NCBI GenBank assembly: GCA_016584305.1
Contig: JACEEZ010011890.1
Coordinates: forward strand, 62,001 to 126,000
Direction of reading: 5' to 3'
Length of the DNA stretch: 64,000 nucleotides
Source of the DNA: Chionoecetes opilio
Taxonomy: Eukaryota; Arthropoda; Malacostraca; Decapoda; Majidae
The translations under genes and the position numbers were made by a program. A model generated the notes under the pieces. It was given only the letters and a program-made list of their open reading frames with translations. It made no database searches and was not told where the DNA came from. Shown here piece after piece: positions 12,554 through 24,403 of the stretch. The stretch's first letter is position 1, and every line of letters starts with the position of its first letter.

Positions 12554-14410
12554 AAATCATTGAAAAGAACACATTTTGAGGGTATAAAGCATTATCATAA
12601 GGTAAATTCCTTCTATTAATGATATAACACTACAATTAAGAAGAAACTATGAAAAAAACGTATAATATACAATTGTATCACAATATAGAGTCTCAAACTC
12701 CTATTATAAGCTTACAGAAGTTTAAAATAGCAATTTCTAACAAAAACAACTATAATTCCACATTTTGAGTTTCACTATCAAAAAAAGGGCTGAATAATGT
12801 CAATTTTCGACATTTTTTAGCCCTTCAAAAATACATTGAAACACTTGAAAAAACGTTGTTTTTAAGATTAAAGTTGATACCTAAATTTCATGAGAAATAC
12901 ATATTTTTAGCTCATAACATTGTTAAATATAGTTGTGTAAAAGTGCTGAATAATGTCAAATTTCGACATTATTTAGCCTTTCAAAAATACATTAAAATAC
13001 TTGAAAAAACATTGTTTTTAAGATTAAAAATGATATCATGGTTTATAGCAATATGATAAGTAAAACTACTTGTATATATACAATAACGCTACAGTTTACA
13101 AGAAACTATGAAAAACGCTTGCAATATACCGTTATATCACAATAAATAACCTATTTCTCTTCTATTTATTAGTTTAATGTAATGTAAGCTACTTATAGGT
13201 GCAAATTATTCTAAAAAAAGGATTGTATACATCAATTTGTAGGAAAACAGCTATATATCACCGATAAACAGCTAATATCATTGAAAACACTACATTTTAT
13301 GGGTTTATAGCAATATAAAAAGTAAAACTACTTGTATATATACAATAACGCTACAGTTTACAAGAAACTATGAAAAACGCTTGCAATATACCGTTATATC
13401 ACAATAAATAACCTCTTACTCTTCTATTTAATAGCTTAATGTAATGTAAGCTACTTATACTTTGCAAATTATTCTAAAAAGAGGATTTTATACTTCAATT
13501 TGTGGGAAAAACAGCTATATATCACTGATAACTAGCTAAAATCATTGAAAACACTACATTTTATGGGTTTATAGCAATATAATAAGTAAAACCACTTGTA
13601 TATATACAATAACGCTACAGTTTACAAGAAACTATGAAAAACGCTTGCAATATACCGTTATACCACAATTAATAACCTCTTACTCTTCTATTTAATAGCT
13701 TAATGTAATGTACGCTACTTATAGGTGGCAAAATATTCTAAAAATAGGATTTTATACTTCAATTTGTAGGAAAACAGCTATATATCACTGATAACTAGCT
13801 AAAATCATTGAAAACACTACATTTTATGGGTTTATAGCAATATAATAAGTAAAACTACTTGTATATATACAATAACGCTACAGTTTAGAAGAAACTATGA
13901 AAAACGCTTGCAATATACCGTTATATCACAATAAAAAAACCTCTTACTCTTCTATTTAATAGCTTAATGTAATGTAAGCTACTTATAGGTGCAAATTATT
14001 CTAAAAAGAGGATTTTTTACTTCAATTTGTAGGAAAACAGCTATATATCACTGATAACTAGCTAAAATCATTGAAAACACTACATTTTACGGGTTTATAG
14101 CAATATAATAAGTAAAACTACTTGTATATATACAATAACGGTACAGTTTAGAAGAAACTATGAAAAACGCTTCCAATATACCGTTATATCACGATAAATA
14201 ACCTCTTACTCTTCTATTTATTAGCTTAATGTAATGTAAGCTACTTATAGGTGCAAATTATTCTAAAAAAAGGGGATTTTATACTTCAATTTGTAGGAAA
14301 ACAGCTATATATCACTGATAACTAGCTAAAATCATTGAAAACACTAAATTTAATGGGTTTATAGCAATATGATAAGTAAAACTACTTGTATATATACAAT
14401 AACGCTACAG
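12481..14410. repeat. Higher-order repeat segment, copy 2
   Basis: Second copy of the segment described at 9661-11590. Beyond about 14410 it joins units preceding module 8, while copy 1 continues into other A units, so at least one unequal exchange separates them. Confidence 0.85.
12554..13037. repeat. B/C module 7, 3'-truncated
   Basis: Nearly base-identical to module 6, including the C-to-A deletion junction near 13037 and the GAAGTTTAAAATAG and CTAACAAAAAC variants. Differences are single substitutions. Confidence 0.92.
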
Positions 14411-14584
14411 TTTAGAAGAAACTATGAAAAACCCTTGCAATATACCGTTATATCAATACCCTCTCACTCTTCTATTTATTAGCTTAATGTAATGTAAGCT
14501 ACTTATAGGTCCAAATTATTCTAAAAAAAGGATTGTATACTTCAATTTGTAGGAAAACAGCTATATATCACCGATAACTAGCTA
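13038..14584. repeat. A-unit array, about 6 units
   Basis: Continues copy 2 of the 2,820-bp segment. One late unit (about 14450) has lost about 10 bp between ATATC and AATACCCTC. Confidence 0.94.
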
Positions 14585-15280
14585 AAATCATTGAAAAGAA
14601 CACATTTTGAGGGTATAAAGCATTATCATAAGGTAAATTCATTCTATTAATGATATAACACTACAATTAAGAAGAAACTATGAAAAAAACGTATAATATA
14701 CAATTGTATCACAATATAGAGTCTCAAACTCCTATTATAAGCTTACAGAAGTTTAAAATAGCAATTTCTAACGAAAACAACTATAATTCCACATTTTGAG
14801 TTTCACTATCAAAAAAAGGGCTGAATAATGTCAATTTCTAACGAAAACAACTATAATTCCACATTTTGAGTTTCACTATCAAAAAAAGGGCTGAATAATG
14901 TCAATTTTCGACATTTTTTAGCCCTTCAAAAATACATTGAAATACTTGAAAAAACGTTGATTTTAAGAATAAAATTGATACCTAAATTTCATGAAAAATA
15001 CATATTTTTAGCTCATAACATTGTTAAATATAGTTGTGTAAAAGTGCTGAATAATGTCAAATTTCGACATTATTTAGCCTGTCAAAAATACATTAAAATA
15101 CTTGAAAAAACATTGTTTTTAAGATTAAAATTGATATCTAAATTTCATGAAAAATACATATTTTTAGCTATTAATTTTGTAAAATATAGTTGTAGCAAAT
15201 ATAAAAAGCTATTTAGCTACAGATATAAAGAAATATACTTCAATTTGTAGAAAAAACAACTCTTCACTGATAACTAGCTA
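14585..15280. repeat. B/C module 8 with a 70-bp internal duplication
   Basis: 696 bp, 69 more than standard. The stretch starting CAATTTCTAACG at 14762 is repeated from 14832, offset 70 bp. The following 97-codon frame (14957-15250) differs from the module 2 frame at five nucleotides in the aligned part, all of which change the residue. Confidence 0.92.
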
Positions 15281-16066
15281 AAATCATTGAAAACACTACA
15301 TTTTATGGGTTTATAGCAATATGATAAGTAAAACTACTTGTATATATACAATAACGCTACAGTTTACAAGAAACTATGAAAAACGCTTGCAATATACTGT
15401 TATATCACAATAAATAACCTCTTACTCTTCTATTTAATAGCTTAATGTAATGTAAGCTACTTATACGTGCAAATTATTCTAAAAAGAGGATTTTATACTT
15501 CAATTTGTAGGAAAACAGCTATATATCACTGATAACTAGCTAAAATCATTGAAAACACTACATTTTATGGGTTTATAGCAATATAATAAGTAAAACTACT
15601 TGTATATATACAATAACGCTACAGTTTACAAGAAACTATGAAAAACGCTTGCAATATACCGTTATATCACAATAAATAACCTCTTACTCTTCTATTTAAT
15701 AGCTTAATGTAATGTAAGCTAATTATAGGTGCAAATTATTCTAAAAAGAGCATTTTATACTTCAATTTGTAGGAAAACAGCTTTATATCACCGATAAATA
15801 GCTAATATCATTGAAAACTCTAAATTTTAAGGGTTTATAGCAATATGATAAGTAAAACTACTTGTATATATACAATAACGCTACAGTTTACAAGAAACTA
15901 TGAAAAACGCTTGCAATATACCGTTATATCACAATAAATAACCTATTACTCTTCTATTTATTAGCTTAATGTAATGTAAGCTACTTATAGGTGCAAATTA
16001 TTCTAAAAAAAGGATTGTATACATCAATTTGTAGGAAAACTGCTATATATCACCGAATACTAGCTA
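15281..16066. repeat. A-unit array, 3 units (786 bp)
   Basis: Exactly three 262-bp periods between modules 8 and 9, with no indels. Confidence 0.95.
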
Positions 16067-16689
16067 AAATCATTGAAAAGAACACTTTTTGAGGGTATAA
16101 AGCATTATTATAAGGTAAATTCCTTCTATTAATTATATAACACTACAATTAACAAGAAACTATTAAAAACACGTGTAATGTACAATTGTATCACAATATA
16201 GAGTCTCAAACTCCTATTATAAGCTTACAGTAGTTTAAAATAGCAATTTCTAACGAAAACAACTACCATATTTTGAATTTCTCTATCTAAAAAAGGGCTA
16301 AATAATGTCAATTTTCGACATTTTTTAGACCTTCAAAAATACATTAAAACACTTGAAATAACGTTGTTTCTAAGATTAAAATTGATGCATAATTTTCATT
16401 AAAAATACATATTTTAAGCTCATAATATTGTAAAATATAGTTGTGTAAAAGTGCTGAATAATGTCAAATTTCGACATTTTTTAGGCCTTCAAAAATACAT
16501 TAAAATACTTGGAAAAACGTTTTTTTTAAGATTAAAATTGATACCTAAATTTCATGAAAAATACATATTTTTAGCTCATAACATTGTAAAATATAGTTGT
16601 AGCAAATATAAAAAGCTATTTAGCTACAGATATAAAGAAATATACTTCAATTTGTAGAAAAAAAAAAACTTTTCACTAATAACTAGCTG
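16067..16689. repeat. B/C module 9, diverged first C unit
   Basis: 623 bp, same subfamily as modules 1 and 5 (ACCATATTTTGAATTTC, GATGCATAATTT). Its single-C open frame is at 16451-16657. Confidence 0.93.
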
Positions 16690-17475
16690 AAATCATTGAA
16701 AACACTACATTTTATGGGTTTATAGCAATATGATAAGTAAAACTATTTGTATATATACAATAACGCTACAGTTTACAAGAAACTATGAAAAACGCTTGCA
16801 ATATACTGTTATATAACAATAAATAACCTCTTACTCTTCTTTTCAATAGCTTAATGTAATGTAAGCTACTTATAGGTGCAAATTATTCTAAAAAGAGGAT
16901 TTTATACTTCAATTTGTAGGAAAACAGCTATATATCACTGATAACTAGCTATAATAATTGAAAACACTACATTTTATGGGTTTATAGCAATATAATAAGT
17001 AAAACTACTTGTATATATACAATAACGCTACAGTTTAGAAGAAACTATGAAAAACGCTTGCAAAATACCGTTATATCACAATAAATAACCTCTTACTCTT
17101 CTATTTAATAGCTTAATGTAATGTAAGCTACTTATAGGTGCAAATTATTCTAAAAAAAGGATTGTATACTTCAATTTGTAAGAAAACAGCTATATATCAC
17201 CGATAAATAGCTAATATCATTGAAAACGCTACATTTTATGGGTTTATAGCAATATGATAAGTAAAACTACTTGTATATATACAATAACGCTACAGTTTAC
17301 AAGAAACTATGAAAAACGCTTGCAATATACCGTTATATCACAATAAATAACCTATTACTCTTCTATTTATTAGCTTAATGTAATGTAAGCTACTTATAGG
17401 TGCAAATTATTCTAAAAAAAGGATTGTATACATCAATTTGTAGGAAAACTGCTATATATCACCGAATACTAGCTA
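16690..17475. repeat. A-unit array, 3 units (786 bp)
   Basis: Exactly three periods, repeating the spacing seen between modules 8 and 9. Confidence 0.95.
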
Positions 17476-18258
17476 AAATCATTGAAAAGAACACTTTTTG
17501 AGGGTATAAAGCATTATTATAAGGTAAATTCCTTCTATTAATTATATAACACTACAATTAACAAGAAACTATTAAAAACACGTGTAATGTACAATTGTAT
17601 CACAATATAGAGTCTCAAATTCCTATTATAAGCTTAGAGTAGTTTAAAATAGCAATTTCTAACGAAAACAACTATAATACCACATTTTTAATTTCTCTCT
17701 CAAAAAAAGGGCTGAATAATGTCAATTTTCGACATTTTTTAGGCCTTCAAAAATACATTAAAACACTTGAAAAAATGTTGTTTCTTAGATTAAAATTGAT
17801 ACATAATTTTCATTAAAAATACATATTTTAAGCTCATAATATTGTAAAATATAGTTGTGTGAAAGTGCTGAATAATGTCAAATTTCGATATTTTTTAGGT
17901 TTTCAAAAATACATTAAAATACTTGGAAAAACGTTGTTTTTAAGATTAAAATTGATACCTAAATTTCATAAAAAATACATATTTTTAGCTCATAACATTG
18001 TAAAATATAGGTGTGTAAAAGTGCTGAATAATGTAAAATTTCAAAAAATTTTAGCCTTTCAAAAATATATTAAAATACTTGTAAAAACGTTGTTTTTAAG
18101 ATTAAAATTGATATCTAAATTTCATGAAAAATACATATTTTTATCTATTAATTTTGTAAAATATAGTTGTAGCAAATATAAAAAGCTATTTAGCTACAGA
18201 TATAAAGAAATATACTTCAATTTGTAGAAGAAAAAAAAATTTCACTGATAACTAGCTG
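17476..18258. repeat. B/C module 10 with three C units
   Basis: 783 bp, close to the 627 + 156 expected for an extra C unit. The open frame 17859-18227 (122 codons) parallels that of module 3; residues differ at several positions, including a KI replacing FF. Confidence 0.93.
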
Positions 18259-18938
18259 AAATCATTGAAAACACTACATTTTAAGGGTTTATAGCAATAT
18301 GATAAGTAAAACTACTTGTATATATACAATAACTCTACAGTTTACAAGAAACTATGCAAATGCTTGCAATATACCGTTATATCACAATAAAAAACCTCTT
18401 ACTCTTCTATTTAATAGCTTAATGTAATGTAAGCTACTTATAGGTGCAAATTATTCTAAAAAGAGGATTTTATACATCAATTTGTAGGAAAACAGCTATA
18501 TATCACTGATAACTAGCTAAAATAATTGGAAACACTACATTTTATGGGTTTATAGCAATATAATAAGTAAAACTACTTGTATATATACAATAACGCTACA
18601 TTTTAGAAGAAACTATGAAAAACGCTTGCAATATACCGTTATATTACAATAAATAACCTCTTACTCTTCTATTTAATAGCTTAATGTAATATAAGCTACT
18701 TATAGGTGCAAAATATTCTAGAAGAGGATTTTATACTTCAATTTGTAGGAAAACAGCTATATATCACTGATAACTAGCTAAAATCATTGAAAACACTACA
18801 TTTTATGGGTTTATAGCAATATAATAAGTAAAACTACTTATATATATATACAATAACGGTACAGTTTAGAAGAAACTATGAAAAACGCTTGCAATATACC
18901 GTTATATCACAATAAATAACCTCTTACTCTTCTATTTA

Positions 18939-18948
18939 TTAGCCTAAT
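18939..18948. repeat. Target-site duplication, left copy
   Basis: TTAGCCTAAT directly precedes the G+C-rich insert and is repeated exactly after it. TTAGCCTAATG is the normal satellite sequence in this unit subtype, so one copy is the original target. Confidence 0.85.
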
Positions 18949-18960
18949 TTGTTGTTGTTG
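18949..18960 (-). repeat. (CAA)4 tail at the end of the insertion
   Basis: Four TTG triplets on the plus strand, CAA on the minus, abut the left target duplication. Simple-repeat 3' tails are typical of elements copied by target-primed reverse transcription; here this suggests but does not prove orientation. Confidence 0.6.
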
Positions 18961-18965
18961 TTTGT

Positions 18966-18992
18966 CTATCGGGCCTCCAGCAGGGGAGGACC
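18966..18992 (-). promoter_or_regulatory. Possible trans-splice acceptor in the insertion
   Basis: Read on the minus strand, a pyrimidine-rich run (GGTCCTCCCC) is followed within about 20 bases by GATAG and then ACAAACAAC. The AG falls at 18967-18966. This arrangement would suit spliced-leader addition in a trypanosome nucleus. It is an inference from pattern only. Confidence 0.3.
18974..18989. other. Small hairpin 1 in the insertion
   Basis: CCTCC (18974-18978) pairs with GGAGG (18985-18989) over a 6-base loop. Confidence 0.45.
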
Positions 18993-19012
18993 ACGGGCTA
19001 GCTTGAGCCCGT
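18993..19012. other. Small hairpin 2 in the insertion
   Basis: ACGGGCT (18993-18999) pairs perfectly with AGCCCGT (19006-19012) over the loop AGCTTG, immediately beside hairpin 1. It lies near the CAA-tail end, where 3'-end RNA structure could matter for a non-autonomous retroelement. Confidence 0.5.
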
Positions 19013-19141
19013 CAGAGAGATGCTTTGATGTCGCAGAGGTGGAGTGCGTTGATCGGTGGCAGCCTAGTGCGGCAGCGCGGCGGCGCTAGGCTGTGGGCAA
19101 AAAGACGGGAGGCGAGGGGCATGGCCACACTCGCCGTTCCC

Positions 19142-19155
19142 GGAAGAGAGGAGAG
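19142..19155 (-). promoter_or_regulatory. Polypyrimidine tract on the minus strand of the insertion
   Basis: The plus strand reads GGAAGAGAGGAGAG, so the minus strand has a 14-base pyrimidine run. In trypanosomes such tracts guide trans-splicing and polyadenylation. It is the longest such tract I noticed in the insert. Confidence 0.3.
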
Positions 19156-19387
19156 TGTCCGTGCTGCTGGCGTGCGGCACGAGGTCTGGCTTGTCCATCC
19201 TGACGAGGAGTGCGGGGCACTCAGCAGGATACACTCTCCGTGTGGGGGGGGCGCAGCAGGCTGCTACGCGTCGGGGATGAGGGGGAAGAGTGGCCATGAG
19301 GGGGCTGCCCGGCCCGCTGCCATGGGGGTTGGCTTGTTATCCCAGCCAGGAGCTCCGGTAGGCGGTGACTGCTGGCTCCAACTCTTT

Positions 19388-19397
19388 TTAGCCTAAT
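19388..19397. repeat. Target-site duplication, right copy
   Basis: Exact repeat of 18939-18948. The satellite resumes in phase directly after it with GTAATGTAAGCTAC. Confidence 0.85.
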
Positions 19398-22397
19398 GTA
19401 ATGTAAGCTACTTATAGGTGCAAATTATTCTAAAAAAAGGATTGTATACTTCAATTTGTAGGAAAACAGCTATATATCACCGATAAATAGCTAATATCAT
19501 TGAAAACACTACATTTTATGGGTTTATAGCAATATGATAAGTAAAACTACTTGTATATATACAATAACGCTACAGTTTACAAGAAACTATGAAAAACGCT
19601 TGCAATATACCGTTATACCACAATTAATAACCTCTTACTCTTCTATTTAATAGCTTAATGTAATGTACGCTACTTATAGGTGCAAATTATTCTAAAAAGA
19701 GGATTTTATACTTCAATTTGTAGGAAAACAGCTATATATCACTGATAACTAGCTAAAATCATTGAAAACACTACATTTTATGGGTTTATAGCAATATAAT
19801 AAGTAAAACTACTTGTATATATACAATAACGCTACAGTTTAGAAGAAACTATGAATAACGCTTGCAATATACCGTTATATCACAATAAATAACCTCTTAC
19901 TCTTCTATTTAATAGGTTAATGTAATATAAGCTACTTATAGGTGCAAATTATTCTAAAAAGAGGATTTTTTACTTCAATTTGTAGGAAAACAGCTATATA
20001 TCACTGATAACTAGCTAAAATCATTGAAAACACTACATTTTACGGGTTTATAGCAATATAATAAGTAAAACTACTTGTATATATACAATAACGGTACAGT
20101 TTAGAAGAAACTATGAAAAACGCTTGCAATATACCGTTATATCACAATAAATAACCTCTTACTCTTCTATTTATTAGCTTAATGTAATGTAAGCTACTTA
20201 TAGGTGCAAATTATTCTAAAAAGAGGATTTTATACTTCAATTTGTAGGAAAACAGCTATATATCACTGATAACTAGCTAAAATCATTGAAAACACTACAT
20301 TTAGTGGGTTTATAGCAATATGATAAGTAAAACTACTTGTATATATACAATAACGCTACAGTTTACAAGAAACTATGAAAAACGCTTGCAATATACCGTT
20401 ATATCACAATAAATAACCTCTTACTCTTCTATTTAATAGCTTAATGTAATGTAAGCTACTTATACGTGCAAATTATTCTAAAAAGAGGATTTTATACTTC
20501 AATTTGTAGGAAAACAGCTATATATCACTGATAACTAGCTAAAATCATTGAAAACACTACATTTTATGGGTTTATAGCAATATAATAAGTAAAACTACTT
20601 GTATATATACAATAACGCTACAGTTTACAAGAAACTATGAAAAACGCTTGCAATATACCGTTATATCACAATAAATAGCCTATTACTCTTCTATTTATTA
20701 GTTTAATGTAATGTAAGCTACTTATAGGTGCAAATTATTCTAAAAAAAGGATTGTATACATCAATTTGTAGGAAAACAGCTATATATCACTGATAACTAG
20801 CTAAAATAATTGGAAACACTACATTTTATGGGTTTATAGCAATATAATAAGTAAAACTACTTGTATATATACAATAACGCTACAGTTTACAAGAAACTAT
20901 GAAAAACGCTTGCAATATACCGTTATATCACAATAAATAACCTCTTACACTTCTATTTAATAGCTTAATGTAATATAAGCTACTTATAGGTGCAAATTAT
21001 TCTAAAAGAGGATTTTATACTTCAATTTGTAGGAAAACAGCTATTTATCACTGAAAACTAGCTAAAATCATTGAAAACACTACATTTTATGGGTTTATAG
21101 CAATATAATAAGTAAAACTACTTGTATATATACAATAACGGTACAGTTTAGAAGAAACTATGAAAAACGCATGCAATATACCGTTATATCACAATAAATA
21201 ACCTCTTACTCTTCTATTTATTAGCCTAATGTAATGTAAGCTACTTATAGGTGCAAATTATTCTAAAAAAAGGATTGTATACTTCAATTTGTAGGAAAAC
21301 AGCTATATATCACCGATAAATAGCTAATATCATTGAAAACACTACATTTTATGGCTTTATAGCAATATGATAAGTAAAACTACTTGTATATATACAATAA
21401 CGCTACAGTTTACAAGAAACTATGAAAAACGCTTGCAATATACCGTTATATCACAATAAATAACCTCTTACTCTTCTATTTAATAGCTTAATGTAATGTA
21501 AGCTACTTATACGTGCAAATTATTCTAAAAAGAGGATTTTATACTTCAATTTGTAGGAAAATGGCTATATATCACTGATAACTAGCTAAAATCATTGAAA
21601 AAACTACATTTTATGGGTTTATAGCAATATAATAAGTAAAACTACTTGTATATATACAATAACGCTACAGTTTACAAGAAACTATGAAAAACGCTTGCAA
21701 TATACCGTTATACCACAATAATAACCCTTACTCTTCTATTAATAGCTTAATGTAATGTACGCTACTTATAGGTGCAAATTATTCTAAAAAGAGGATTTTA
21801 TACTTCAATTTGTAGAAAAACTGCTATATATCACTGATAACTAGCTAAAATCATTGAAAACACTACATTTTATGGGTTTATAGAAATATAATAAGTAAAA
21901 CTACTTGTATATAAAATAACGTACAGTTTGAAGGGAAAAAATGAAAAAAAGCTTGCCCAAAATACCGTTAATCCCCAATAAAAAACCCCTTTTCTCTTCT
22001 ATTTAATAGCTTAATGAATGTAAAACCCACCCTTTTAAAGGGGCAAATTTTTCTAAAAAGAGGGGAAATTTTTTTTCCCAATTTTTAGGGAAAAAAAGCA
22101 TTATCACTTTATAACTAAACTAAAAACATTGAAAACCCCTACATTTAATGGTTTATAGCAAATTAAAAAAGGGAAAATCTTGTATAAAATACAATAAAAG
22201 TACAGTTTAGAAAAAACCTATGAAAAAAAAGCTTGCAATATACAGTTATATCACAAATAAATACCCTATCAATCTTCTATTTTTTAGCTTAAAGTAAAAT
22301 AAATATTAAGGTCCAAAAAAAATTTTTAAAAAAAAGGATTTTATTTTTCCAAATTGGGAGGAAAAAACAAACTAAAATCACCCCCCTAAACTAGCAA

Positions 22398-23060
22398 AAA
22401 TCATTGAAAAGAACACATTTGGGGGAAAAAAAACATTTTCATAAGGTAATTTTTTATTAATTTATAAAACCTACAATTTAAAGAAAAATATGAAAAAAAA
22501 GTATAATTACAAATTTTATCACAATATAGAGTCTCCAAAATCCCTTTTTAAAACTTACAGTAGGTTTTTAAAAAAGCAATTTCTAACGAAAAACAACTAT
22601 AATTCCAAAATTTTGGAAAATTTCACTATAAAAAAAAAGGGGGAATATGTCAATTTTCGAAATTTTTTAGCCCTTCAAAAATTAAAATTGAAAAACTTTT
22701 AAAAAAAAAGTTGGTTTTTTTAAAATTTAAAATTTATACCTAAATTTCATGAAAAAAAACATATTTTTAAATTTATAAAAATGTTTAAAATAGTTGGGTT
22801 AAAAAATGTGAATAATGTCAAATTTCGAAAATTATTTAGCCCCTTCCAAAAAAACAAAAAAAAATACTGAAACATCATTGGTTTTTTAAAATTTTAAAAT
22901 TTATATCTAAATTTCATGAAAAATAAATATTTTTAGCTATTAATTTTTTTAAAAAATAGTTGTTTGCAAAAATAAAAAACTATTTAGCTTTCAGATATAA
23001 AAAAATATACTTTAAAATTTTTAGAAAAAAAAAAACCTCTTACTGAAAAACTAGCCCAAA
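22398..23060. repeat. B/C module 11, heavily degraded sequence
   Basis: Recognisable from GAAAAGAACACATTT, two AATGTCAA...TTTCGA motifs and the TTTAGCT...CAGATAT tail, but full of homopolymer expansions. A 70-codon frame near 22490-22702 is an artefact of these errors, as it reads through the normally closed B half. Confidence 0.75.
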
Positions 23061-24403
23061 AAACATAGGAAAAAAACTACATTTTATGGGGGTTTTAGCA
23101 ATATGATAAGTTAAAAAATACTTTTATATATACAATAACGCTACGGGTTTCAAGAAACATGAAAAAAAGCTTGCAATATACCGTTATATCCAATAAATAA
23201 CCCCTTAATCTTTTTATTTTTAGCTTATAAAGGGAAGCTACTTATACGGGCCCAAAATTTTTCTAAAAAAAAAGGATTTTTTACTTCAATTTGTAGGAAA
23301 AAGCTATAATCATGATAAATAGCTAAATCATTGAAAAAACTACATTTTATGGGGGTTTTAGCAATAAATAAGTAAAACACTTTTAATATAAAATAACGCT
23401 ACAGTTTTCAAAAAAATAGGAAAAAAAGCTTGCAAAAATACCATTTTTATCACAATAAAAAACCTCTTAAATCTTCTATTTAAAGCTTAAAGTAATGTAA
23501 AATTTCTTATTACGTGCAAATTTTTTCTAAAAAAGGGGTTTTATACTTCAATTTGTAGGAAAAAAAGTTATATCCCCTGATAACTAGTAGAATCATTTAA
23601 AAAACTACATTTTAAGGGTTTTTTAGCAATATGATAAGTAAAAAATTTCTTGGGATATATACAATAACGCTACAGTTTAAAAAAATATGAAAAACGCTTG
23701 CCAAAAATAAAGTTATACCACCCAAAAATAACCCCTTTTTCTTCTATTTATAGCTTAATGTAAGTACGCTAAATTATAGGTGAAAAAATTTTTCTAAAAA
23801 GAGGTTTTTTATTTTAATATGTAGGAAAAAAAGCTATATATCACGGGTAAACTAGCTAAAAACATTTTAAAACACTACAAATTTTTTGGGTTTTTTTGCA
23901 ATATAATAAGGGAAAAAAACTTGTATATATACAATAACGCTACAGTTTTGAAGAAAAATATGAAAAAAGCTTGCAAATATACCGTTTTTATCACAAAAAA
24001 TAACCTCTTTTTCTTCTATTTTAAAAGCTTAATGTAATTGGGACGCTATTATAGGGGGCAAAATTTTTCTAAAAAAAAGGATTTTTTAAATTCAATTTTT
24101 AGGAAAAAAAGCAAAAATATCATGATAAAAAAGCAAAATCATTGGAAAAAATACAATTTTTTCGGGTTTAAACCCAATTTTAATAAAATAAAAAATACTT
24201 GTAATATACAATAACGGTAAGTTTAGAAGAAAATATGAAAAAAAGCTTGGAAAAATACCGTTATATCACAATAAATAACCTCTTACTCTTCTATTTATTA
24301 GATTAATGTAATGTAAGCTACTTATAGGTCCAAATTATTCTAAAAAAAGGATTGTATACTTCAATTTGTAGGAAAACAGCTATATATCACCGATAACTAG
24401 CTA
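23061..24403. repeat. A-unit array, about 5 units, poor sequence to about 24,250
   Basis: Unit landmarks (CTACATTTTATGGG, ACAATAACGCTACAG) keep roughly the expected spacing amid frequent indels. The change to clean sequence near 24,250 occurs inside one unit. Confidence 0.8.

Larger units (their letters stand above)
18949..19387 (-). mobile_element. G+C-rich 439-bp insertion, probable SIRE-like short retroelement of trypanosomes
   Basis: A sharply bounded 439-bp block of about 65% G+C (284/439 by hand count) inside a 26% G+C array, flanked by 10-bp direct repeats. Seen directly: on the plus strand it begins with TTGTTGTTGTTG and ends in CTCCAACTCTTT. On the minus strand it therefore ends in a CAA-repeat tail preceded by a pyrimidine-rich stretch and an AG. 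Size, composition and this end resemble my recollection of the roughly 430-bp SIRE element of Trypanosoma cruzi, which can supply trans-splice acceptor sites. I have not compared sequences, and the name is provisional. Minus is chosen as sense because the simple-repeat tail would be the 3' end of a retroposed RNA. The frames on either strand (plus 19028-19396, minus 19297-19064) look like chance openings in G+C-rich DNA. The plus frame stops only in the target duplication. Confidence 0.6.
18259..22397. repeat. A-unit array, about 14 units, hosting the G+C-rich insertion
   Basis: Longest module-free run together with 29970-33635. Apart from the insertion and one copy of its 10-bp duplication, about 3,690 bp fits 14 periods. 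The unit that received the insertion is restored to 264 bp when insert and one repeat are removed; the 2 extra bases are an additional TA in the palindrome region. Quality collapses after about 21,900. Confidence 0.93.

Noticed and set aside
19064..19297. Minus-strand 77-codon frame in the insert
   Set aside because: Low-complexity composition and no recognisable motif. Short non-autonomous elements of this size do not encode protein.
19325..19335. GGGGGTTGGCTT resembling the minicircle universal origin motif GGGGTTGGTGTA
   Set aside because: Only the first half matches, and it lies in the foreign insert, not in the satellite.
19028..19396. Plus-strand 122-codon ATG frame in the G+C-rich insert as a gene
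   Set aside because: Stop codons are rare in G+C-rich DNA. The frame ends only in the flanking target duplication, has no domain I recognise, and lies antisense to the likely element.
22060..22090. TTTTTAGGG-like strings as telomere repeats
   Set aside because: Isolated occurrences in poor sequence, never in tandem; they derive from AATTTGTAGGAAAA of the A unit.
22490..22702. Frames at 22490-22702, 33781-33975, 47228-47416, 48144-48368 and 55591-55839 as genes
   Set aside because: All lie in indel-damaged repeats or antisense to them, and are absent from the clean copies of the same unit.
21900..24250. RIP-like or deamination-driven decay of the satellite
   Set aside because: Changes are mostly insertions, deletions and homopolymer growth with sharp edges, not a directional transition bias.
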